Shown piece by piece: positions 1-5,021 of a stretch of DNA of 6,176 nt. The translations under genes were made by a program, and so were the position numbers. Numbering within the stretch: the first letter of the stretch is position 1; each line of letters opens with the position of its first letter. The DNA is taken from NCBI GenBank assembly GCA_028713395.1, contig JAQTOJ010000119.1, positions 1-6,176 of the forward strand. The letters are read 5' to 3'. Under the pieces are notes generated by a model. It saw only the letters and a list, made by a program, of their open reading frames with translations, was not told the origin of the DNA and searched no databases. Origin of the DNA: Dehalococcoidales bacterium. GTDB lineage: Bacteria > Chloroflexota > Dehalococcoidia > Dehalococcoidales > Fen-1064.

Positions 1-1472
1 CACGCGCGGCGCCGCAGCATAAACTGGGACGCCTGACGGCGCGTGAAAGACTGGAAAAGCTGTTCGATCCGGGTACTTTTGAAGAAACCGGTGTGTTATT
101 AAATGCGTTGACACCTGATAGTGATGGTAAAATCACCCACGTCAACGAAGTCAGCGGCTTCGGGCAAATCCACGGACAACTGACCATTGCTCATGCTGAC
201 GATGTGACCAGCCGTACGCCGGGCACACGCGCCGGCACCCAGCAGCCGCGCGGCACCAATCCGAAGTTATATCCCGAACTGTGTAATCCTGTCGTCACGC
301 TTTATGACGGCGGTGATGATACCAACTGGATGAACGTCGTGCCGCGCTGGGGCACCGGCAATCCTTTACGCGCCGTCAACGGTTTGCGCAAAGTCCCGCA
401 TGTTAACGCCATCATGGGGAATTGCGTGGGCGTGTTGGCCATGGAAGCGATCACCGGTGATTTCGTGGTGCAGGTCAAAGGCGCCAAACTCGGTACGTAC
501 GACCCGTGTTTATTGGCAGCGCCCTTAACCGGGGACGCCAACCCGGATGAAATGGGTGGCTGGAAACTGCACGCCGAGGAAACCGGGCAGGTAGACGCTT
601 TTGCGGATAACGACGAACAATGTCTGCAGATTGTGCGGGAATTTTTGAGCTATATGCCGCGTAATAACCGGGAAGAACCAAAGGTAGTGCCGTGTAATGA
701 CCCGGCTGACCGCCAGGTGGAAAAGATCATGACCATCATTCCGGATAAACCGATACGTGTTTACGATCAGAATCAAGTTATCAAACAGATCGTTGATGAC
801 GGCAAATATTTACCGTTAAGGCCGTTTTTCGGGAAAGCCCTTATCACCTGCCTGGCGAGAATGAATGGGCGCGTGGTGGGCATCATTGCCAACCAAACGT
901 TATACAATGCCGGCGCCGCGGGTTTTGATGAGTGCGATAAAGCTGCGGATTTTATTATTTTATGCGATACCTATAATATCCCGTTGATCTTCCTGGCGGA
1001 TACGCCCGGCAACCTGGTGGGCAAACCGGCGGAGCAGCGGCGTATCCCCACCAAAATTATGACCTGGATGGAAGCCATGGCCATGAGCACTGTGCCTAAA
1101 ATTTCTATTATCATCCGCAAGGCTTACGGCATGGCTATTTCCAACATGTGCGGCACGAACTGCGGGCCGGATATTTTTGCCGCCATGACGACCGCCGAAA
1201 TCAGTTTCATGTCCCCGGAAGCGGCGGCCAACGTCACCTATCTGCGCCGTATCGAATCCGCGCCGGACCCGGCGGAAGAACGCGCTCGGCTGATTGCCCA
1301 GATGCAGCGGGAAAGTTCGCCTTTCCCTGCCGCCCAGGCTGGGTTATTGGACGATGTCATTGATCCGCGCGACGTGCGCAAGTATATCATCGCTAAGCTG
1401 GATTACCTGCGGAAATGCAAGGGTGATTTTATCAGTGAGACGAAGCTGCAAAACTGGCCGACGGGATTTTAG
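1..1472 (+). CDS. Acyl-CoA carboxylase-type carboxyltransferase subunit, 5'-truncated by the window edge
   Basis: The reading frame is open from base 3 to a TAG at 1470-1472, giving 489 visible residues. Its first visible residues, LTARERLEKLFDPGTFEE, are the conserved opening of the beta-subunit family (propionyl-, methylmalonyl- and methylcrotonyl-CoA carboxylase type, PF01039). The GTG at 93 is therefore internal, and a few dozen N-terminal residues lie outside the window. The family moves CO2 between carboxybiotin and an acyl-CoA in the cytoplasm. The C-terminal half is well conserved: DTPG (999-1010), RKAYGMA (1116-1136) in the place of the usual RKAYGGAY biotin-side loop, and a tail resembling GLLDDVIDPRDVRKYI. 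The N-terminal half is atypical. The usual NDSGGARIQEG is YDGGDDTNWMN (from 303), and GPCAGGAVYSPAITD is GNCVGVLAMEAITGD (from 417), so the Gly-Gly oxyanion loop is not intact. No biotin carboxylase or biotin carrier gene is in the window. The family is certain; the substrate and the direction (carboxylase or decarboxylase) are unknown. Confidence 0.88.
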   Translation, partial: RAAPQHKLGRLTARERLEKLFDPGTFEETGVLLNALTPDSDGKITHVNEVSGFGQIHGQLTIAHADDVTSRTPGTRAGTQQPRGTNPKLYPELCNPVVTLYDGGDDTNWMNVVPRWGTGNPLRAVNGLRKVPHVNAIMGNCVGVLAMEAITGDFVVQVKGAKLGTYDPCLLAAPLTGDANPDEMGGWKLHAEETGQVDAFADNDEQCLQIVREFLSYMPRNNREEPKVVPCNDPADRQVEKIMTIIPDKPIRVYDQNQVIKQIVDDGKYLPLRPFFGKALITCLARMNGRVVGIIANQTLYNAGAAGFDECDKAADFIILCDTYNIPLIFLADTPGNLVGKPAEQRRIPTKIMTWMEAMAMSTVPKISIIIRKAYGMAISNMCGTNCGPDIFAAMTTAEISFMSPEAAANVTYLRRIESAPDPAEERARLIAQMQRESSPFPAAQAGLLDDVIDPRDVRKYIIAKLDYLRKCKGDFISETKLQNWPTGF

Positions 1473-1482
1473 GTGTGTTCTT

Positions 1483-1502
1483 CTCTCCCCGGCGTGGGAG
1501 AG
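1483..1502 (+). terminator. Short G+C-rich hairpin just after the carboxyltransferase stop
   Basis: CTCTCCC (1483-1489) pairs perfectly with GGGAGAG (1496-1502) around a 6-base loop. One wobble and one A-T pair could extend the stem. It begins 11 bases after the TAG of the carboxyltransferase, where a terminator would be expected in a convergent spacer. No clean T-tract follows on either strand, so intrinsic termination is uncertain. It may simply be a 3'-end stabilising or pausing structure. Confidence 0.35.
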
Positions 1503-1542
1503 GACTATAATTCATTGTTTCGTCGGCTCGATATGATTCGGC

Positions 1543-1567
1543 ATTTCTCGCAAAGACAAAGAGAAAT
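1543..1567. terminator. A+T-rich hairpin in the convergent spacer, possible weak terminator
   Basis: ATTTCTC (1543-1549) pairs with GAGAAAT (1561-1567) around an 11-base loop, directly abutting the stop codon of the minus-strand S51 gene. On the plus strand it is followed by TTATTTGTC, a loosely T-rich run, so it fits a weak terminator for the carboxyltransferase transcript better than for the opposite one. An alternative stem, AGACAAA (1554-1560) with TTTGTCT (1571-1577), competes with it. The rest of the 95-base spacer (1473-1567) holds nothing else that I recognise. Confidence 0.3.
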
Positions 1568-2263
1568 TTATTTGTCTGGCATCAAGTCCGGCATCATTTC
1601 CACCTTATTCTTTTGCCGGATAAAGCGGTTCACTATACCGCTGAGGGCTTCCACTGTGCCATCGGGATTAACCTTGACGGCGTTGCCGGAAACAATGCCG
1701 TAGCCGATCGTGCCGGATTTTTCCAGTTGCAGCAGGGCAATCAACTCTTCCCACTTGTCGGCTTCGCCGTGGGTATCGCAGAGCACCGGGGCAACCCCTA
1801 TGCAAGGAAATATCTCTGCGCTGTTATCATCATCGGGGTCGCGCCAACGCACCCATTCCTGCGCCAGCATGATGCTGCCGGCGGAAACGGCAAAGAACGG
1901 CTTGCCGGATAGATACAGCTCCTTGATAAATTTCACCAGTTTTCTTTGCTGCAAAATCTGCATGCCCACCTCAACATCACCGCCGCTGATAAATACGATG
2001 TCTGATTTTTCCAGGAGATCTTTTGATCTTTCCATATCGGCTTTCGGGTTGACGGTCGGAACCAGTGTGGTCACTCCGGCGCCGCCCATTTGAAAATAGC
2101 TTTCCATGCGTTTGAAAAACTCGATATTATCCCCGGCCGCCGCGCCAATGTAGCCGATGGATGGCTTGGCAATCCCGCTTTCTTTGATGACACGGCTGAT
2201 CACGGGGTCTGGGTTTTTGCCCCAGCGTCCGGCGAGCAGGTATACCGGTTTGGGTTGCGTCAT
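1568..2263 (-). CDS. Peptidase S51 family protein (peptidase E / cyanophycinase-like fold)
   Basis: This is a 231-residue cytoplasmic-type protein with no signal peptide, matching the roughly 230 residues of alpha-aspartyl dipeptidase (PepE). The start at 2263 is preferred over the in-frame ATG at 2314 because AGGAAG sits 7 bases upstream and the longer start would overlap the preceding gene. Family features are an N-terminal strand leading into AGRWG (residues 11-15), FISGGDVEVG (91-100), and the nucleophile elbow AVSAGS (125-130) with Ser127 as the predicted nucleophile. CDTHGEAD carries His165, a candidate for the catalytic His. PepE-like enzymes have a conserved acidic IDEG-type segment near the C terminus supplying the third catalytic residue. 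Here the matching stretch reads YGIVSGNAV (188-196), with no Asp or Glu. It lies 22 bases after the adenylate-forming gene, in the same operon. Fold and family are fairly secure; PepE-like dipeptidase activity is uncertain, and a role in the neighbouring acyl-CoA pathway is not evident. Confidence 0.8.
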   Translation of the reverse strand: MTQPKPVYLLAGRWGKNPDPVISRVIKESGIAKPSIGYIGAAAGDNIEFFKRMESYFQMGGAGVTTLVPTVNPKADMERSKDLLEKSDIVFISGGDVEVGMQILQQRKLVKFIKELYLSGKPFFAVSAGSIMLAQEWVRWRDPDDDNSAEIFPCIGVAPVLCDTHGEADKWEELIALLQLEKSGTIGYGIVSGNAVKVNPDGTVEALSGIVNRFIRQKNKVEMMPDLMPDK

Positions 2264-2270
2264 ATTTGTT

Positions 2271-2276
2271 CTTCCT
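2271..2276 (-). promoter_or_regulatory. Ribosome binding site that sets the S51 gene start
   Basis: Read on the minus strand this is AGGAAG, 7 bases before the ATG at 2263-2261. It lies in the 22-base gap after the upstream stop codon and decides in favour of the shorter start over the ATG at 2314. Confidence 0.65.
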
Positions 2277-2285
2277 ATCGTCAAT

Positions 2286-3596
2286 TTATTTTTCGAGGTA
2301 GTCCTCGATATCAATGGGGAACGTGGTCTTTACCAGGCAGTGCTTACCGGAAGTTTCCGGCAATATCATCTCTCTATAAATTATCACGATTTCAGCCTCG
2401 CTGCCATAGAGGTTTTTCAGGGCTTCGGTGACGTTTTTGTTCAGCGTATTTCTATGCTGAAAAGACGCTACCAGGCTGACGTCATAATGCCGGGCCGCGG
2501 TCTGTTCGATCTTGTATTCCTCGATTTCAGTGAACGCGCTGATGACGTTATCGGCTTCTCTCAGCGTCACCAACCGTCCGCTGGTGGTCAAAGTGGCGCT
2601 GAACGTGCGTCCTTCGATCGCTGAAAGCAACATACCGTGATCGCGGCCGCAGGCGCAGACGCCGGTCTCATCGATTCTCACCAGGTCGCCGACATAAAAA
2701 CGCAGCAGGTAATACCAGGGATTATTGAAAGGCGTGACCAGTATTCTGCCCACCGCCGGGCCGCCGTGTTCTTTTTTCAACGGTTGAAAATCTACCCGGC
2801 AAGCCTCGTAGTTGTGGTGAAATTTCCCGGCTTCGCACTGCATGAAAACATAACCGGTTTCCGTGGAGCCGTAGGAACTCGCGAGTGGGGATTGAAACAC
2901 CTGCCTGATTTGCCGCAAATGTAAAACGGCTGGATATTCGTAGGTAAAAATGATCAAACCTGGCTGGTAAACCTTTCTCCCGGCGGCTGCCAGGTAGCGG
3001 CAGAGTTTGGCTAGCAAAGAAGGGTTAGCTTCTAGAACGTCCGGTTGAAAAACGTTCAGTTCCTCCGCCATCCTCTCCATATGGGCTTCTGTCCAGAAAG
3101 CCGGACTGGTCCTTTCATTCAGATACAAAAAACGGGATAGCGTGCGTTCTTGTAAAGAAAGCGGTTTATCATCTGAGATGATCCCCACATTCATCGGGTT
3201 GACCAATATCGCTTCCCGATGATTGCCGGTGGCGAGTTTTTGGGCATAAGCGTTCAATTGCCAGGATGATTTTTCAGAAGCGTCCCACCATTTTTGGTAC
3301 CAGATGTTAGTGACCGCAATATCGATGGAGCCGCTGGTTTTCACAAACTCGATCTCTTTACTGTCCAGGGCTTGCTGCAGGTCTTTTTCCGGGGGCACGA
3401 AACCGGCTGGGAAATGTGCTCTGATATCTTTTTTGTTTAAAGCAGGTAATGAGGCGTAGCGGGCATCCACGGAATAACTGGGACCGGGATCGAACTGACG
3501 CCAGTCCTTATATGCGGGAAGTGTTGCCAGGGCAGTGTTGAGGACGTTCAGGGAGTTGATGGTATATGCCGTCGGATACTTGTAATTCAGCTTCAT
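2286..3596 (-). CDS. PaaK/LuxE-like adenylate-forming enzyme (putative acyl-CoA ligase or acyl-adenylate synthetase)
   Basis: The product is a 436-residue soluble protein, close to the usual length of phenylacetate-CoA ligases (about 430-440). Members of this superfamily activate a carboxylic acid with ATP as an acyl-adenylate and usually pass it to CoA. Visible motifs in order: KTSGS (86-90) at the phosphate-binding loop position; YGSTETG (242-248), the adenine-binding A5 motif; RFYVGDLVRID (299-309), the A7-type motif with the ribose-binding Asp304; CACGRDHG (313-320), the C-x-CGR signature of the PaaK/LuxE branch; IEGR (327-330); and SGKHCLVK (416-423), with Lys418 as candidate for the C-terminal catalytic Lys. 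The phosphate loop is degenerate: the normal SSGTTGKP continues here as TSGSIDIAVT, without the Thr-Gly-Lys. The ATG at 3596 has AGGA 6 bases upstream. It is the first gene of a minus-strand operon with the S51 gene and is divergent from the CoA-transferases. The acid substrate cannot be told, and a LuxE-like acyl-transfer role or lost activity is possible. Confidence 0.78.
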   Translation of the reverse strand: MKLNYKYPTAYTINSLNVLNTALATLPAYKDWRQFDPGPSYSVDARYASLPALNKKDIRAHFPAGFVPPEKDLQQALDSKEIEFVKTSGSIDIAVTNIWYQKWWDASEKSSWQLNAYAQKLATGNHREAILVNPMNVGIISDDKPLSLQERTLSRFLYLNERTSPAFWTEAHMERMAEELNVFQPDVLEANPSLLAKLCRYLAAAGRKVYQPGLIIFTYEYPAVLHLRQIRQVFQSPLASSYGSTETGYVFMQCEAGKFHHNYEACRVDFQPLKKEHGGPAVGRILVTPFNNPWYYLLRFYVGDLVRIDETGVCACGRDHGMLLSAIEGRTFSATLTTSGRLVTLREADNVISAFTEIEEYKIEQTAARHYDVSLVASFQHRNTLNKNVTEALKNLYGSEAEIVIIYREMILPETSGKHCLVKTTFPIDIEDYLEK

Positions 3597-3624
3597 TTCC
3601 CATCCTTGTCGAGGCAGATGGTAT

Positions 3625-3633
3625 ATTGTAGCA
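3625..3633 (-). promoter_or_regulatory. Candidate extended -10 promoter for the minus-strand operon
   Basis: On the minus strand this reads TGCTACAAT: a TACAAT -10 element (one mismatch to TATAAT) preceded by the TGN extension. The predicted start of transcription near 3617 leaves a leader of about 20 bases before the ATG at 3596. The best -35 match, TTAGAA with an 18-base spacer, is weak, which suits an extended -10 promoter. The palindrome at 3635-3646 lies inside its spacer. Confidence 0.5.
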
Positions 3634-3634
3634 T

Positions 3635-3646
3635 AATTAGCTAATT
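3635..3646. promoter_or_regulatory. Perfect 12-bp palindrome AATTAGCTAATT, candidate operator
   Basis: The 12 bases AATTAGCTAATT equal their own reverse complement. They fall between the -10 and weak -35 of the predicted minus-strand promoter, where a bound dimeric repressor would block transcription. The right half is shared with the longer inverted repeat at 3641-3659, so three copies of the same half-site lie in 25 bases. No regulator gene is in the window to pair with it. A+T richness makes chance palindromes more likely, so this is a moderate call. Confidence 0.4.
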
Positions 3647-3659
3647 TGTTCTAAATTAG
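3641..3659. repeat. Inverted repeat CTAATTT-5-AAATTAG, candidate regulator site
   Basis: CTAATTT (3641-3647) and AAATTAG (3653-3659) form a perfect 7-bp inverted repeat with a 5-base centre (GTTCT). It overlaps the palindrome at 3635-3646, producing tandem half-sites 19 bases apart (AATTAG at 3635 and 3654), about two helical turns. The position between two divergent promoters fits a shared operator; this is inference from layout. Confidence 0.4.
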
Positions 3660-3661
3660 AT

Positions 3662-3672
3662 TACATAATGTA
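3662..3672. repeat. Small odd-centred palindrome TACAT-A-ATGTA
   Basis: TACAT (3662-3666) and ATGTA (3668-3672) are inverted around a single base. It lies just beside the larger inverted repeat, upstream of both predicted promoters. It could be a second binding site or a chance match in A+T-rich DNA. Confidence 0.25.
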
Positions 3673-3686
3673 GTAGCCAAGCCGCG

Positions 3687-3716
3687 TTGCCAGCCGATAA
3701 GTGTTAGTGCTATTCT
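3687..3716 (+). promoter_or_regulatory. Candidate promoter for the CoA-transferase operon
   Basis: TTGCCA (3687-3692, five of six to the -35 consensus) is followed after 18 bases by TATTCT (3711-3716, four of six to the -10), which is preceded by TGC as an extended -10. Transcription would begin near 3723, leaving about 45 bases of leader. A 5-bp inverted repeat, TGCTA (3708-3712) with TAGCA (3719-3723), covers the -10 and the start point. A second T/A-rich run at 3741-3748 is too close to the start codon to serve well as a -10. Confidence 0.4.
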
Positions 3717-3755
3717 GTTAGCAATTACTTTGCCTGCTCTGTATATATGAACGAT

Positions 3756-3763
3756 GGGGAGGG
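3756..3763 (+). promoter_or_regulatory. Strong ribosome binding site that sets the first CoA-transferase start
   Basis: GGGGAGGG lies 4 bases before the ATG at 3768, with its GGAGG core 5 bases away. The upstream in-frame ATG at 3747 would place this purine-rich run inside the coding sequence and has no comparable site of its own, so 3768 is the likely start. Confidence 0.65.
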
Positions 3764-3767
3764 TTGC

Positions 3768-5009
3768 ATGGCTGAAAAAGTAGAAGGAATGTTGAGCCCT
3801 TATCGCGTGCTCGACCTGACTGACGAACAGGGATTATTGGCCGGAAAACTGATGGGTGATATGGGCGCTGATGTCATCAAGATAGAAAAGCCCGGCGGTG
3901 ATGCCGCGCGCGGTATCGGTCCTTATTATCACGATGAAAGAGAACCCAATAATAGCCTGTATTGGTGGGTGATGAATACCAGCAAACGCGGGGTGACGCT
4001 CGATATTACCAAACCCGCCGGAGCGGAGATATTCAAACGGCTGGTGAAAACCGCGGATTTCGTTATCGAATCCTACCCTGTAGGCTATCTCTCCGGTCTG
4101 GGGTTGGGCTATCAAGACCTGGAGAAAATCAACCCCGGCATTATTATGGTTTCTATCACGCCTTATGGACAGAATGGACCTTACAGCGGCTTCAAAGGCA
4201 GCGATCTGGCGCTCTGGGCCATGGGCGCCGGCAACTACATGCGAACCATGGGTGAAACCGACCGTCCCCCTATCCGCATCGGGCACCATTCGCAGTGTTA
4301 TAACCACGCCGGCACGGAGGCCGTGGTCGGCGCGCTGGTGGCTTTGTACCACCGCCGCACCACCGGGGAAGGACAGCAGGTAGATATTTCTATCCAGGAT
4401 GTCATGAATTTCCTGACTGCCGTCGATTATGATTTGAACAAGACGCGGCGTTTCCGCGGCGCCAAGTACTTTGATGTCGAGGTGAAGCATATCTGGCCTT
4501 GTAAAGATGGTTACGTGATGTGGCGTTACACTGGCGGTCCTATGGCTGTTCGGCATAGCGTTCCGCTGGTGAATTGGATGGCGTCCGAAGGCATGGCCAG
4601 CGATTGGCTGAAAAACTTCGATTGGAAGAATTTCAGCCATTTCACCACTACTCAGAACATAATCGACCGCATGGAAAAAGAAACGATCGATTTCTTTATG
4701 ACCAAAACCAAGATGCAAATCATGGAAGGCGCCGTGAAGTACCGTATTATGCTCTATGCCGCCAGCACGGCTAAAGATGTGCGCGAAAGCCCTCAACTGG
4801 CGGCGCGCGGCTTCTGGACGGAAGTGGAACACCCGGAACTCAAGAAGAAAATCACCTATCCCGGCAAATGGGCGAACAACTCGCTCACACCGCCGCAGAT
4901 CTCCCGCCGCGCCCCGCTGGTCGGTGAGCATAACCAGGAAATATATTTCAACGAGCTAAAAATGAAACCGGAAGATTTTCGTCGCTTGGCCCAGGCGAAA
5001 GTGATATAG
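3768..5009 (+). CDS. Family III CoA-transferase (CaiB/BaiF type), subunit without the usual catalytic Asp
   Basis: The product has 413 residues, a normal length for the family, from the ATG with a strong ribosome binding site to the TAG at 5007-5009. Family III enzymes are cytoplasmic and transfer CoA between carboxylic acids. Recognisable signatures: RVLDLT (13-18), GADVIKIEKPGGD (33-45), NTSKRGVTLDITKPAG (70-85), YGQNGPYS (133-140), LYHRRTTGEGQQVDIS (193-208), a short GG at 256-257 near the expected glycine loop, and a C-terminal RRAPLVGEHN (380-389). Known members such as formyl-CoA transferase use an Asp (Asp169) to form an aspartyl-CoA thioester. The matching segment here reads IGHHSQCYNHAG (171-182) and places Tyr178 at that position by my manual alignment, with no Asp nearby. 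This suggests a non-catalytic partner of the next gene, 12 bases downstream, which keeps the Asp. Two-gene enzymes of this family include BbsEF (succinyl-CoA:benzylsuccinate CoA-transferase). The substrate here is unknown. Confidence 0.88.
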   Translation: MAEKVEGMLSPYRVLDLTDEQGLLAGKLMGDMGADVIKIEKPGGDAARGIGPYYHDEREPNNSLYWWVMNTSKRGVTLDITKPAGAEIFKRLVKTADFVIESYPVGYLSGLGLGYQDLEKINPGIIMVSITPYGQNGPYSGFKGSDLALWAMGAGNYMRTMGETDRPPIRIGHHSQCYNHAGTEAVVGALVALYHRRTTGEGQQVDISIQDVMNFLTAVDYDLNKTRRFRGAKYFDVEVKHIWPCKDGYVMWRYTGGPMAVRHSVPLVNWMASEGMASDWLKNFDWKNFSHFTTTQNIIDRMEKETIDFFMTKTKMQIMEGAVKYRIMLYAASTAKDVRESPQLAARGFWTEVEHPELKKKITYPGKWANNSLTPPQISRRAPLVGEHNQEIYFNELKMKPEDFRRLAQAKVI

Positions 5010-5021
5010 AGGAGAAATATA

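Noticed and set aside
93..95. GTG at 93 as the start of the carboxyltransferase
   Set aside because: The same frame is open upstream to the window edge and encodes the conserved LTARERLEKLFDPGTFEE segment, so the true start lies outside the window.
2264..2314. Upstream ATG at 2314 as the start of the S51-like gene
   Set aside because: The extra 17 residues are not family-like and overlap the preceding gene, and AGGAAG is well placed for the ATG at 2263.
2157..2624. Plus-strand open frame of 155 codons spanning the junction of the two minus-strand genes
   Set aside because: It overlaps two well-supported genes and their ribosome binding site, and its translation shows no recognisable domain.
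3747..3767. Upstream ATG at 3747 as the start of the first CoA-transferase
   Set aside because: It would put the strong GGGGAGGG ribosome binding site inside the coding sequence. The ATG at 3768 is correctly spaced from it.
3834..4931. Long antisense open frame of 365 codons opposite the first CoA-transferase
   Set aside because: The plus-strand frame has clear family III motifs and a strong ribosome binding site. The antisense translation shows no recognisable domain, so it is most likely a by-product of codon bias.
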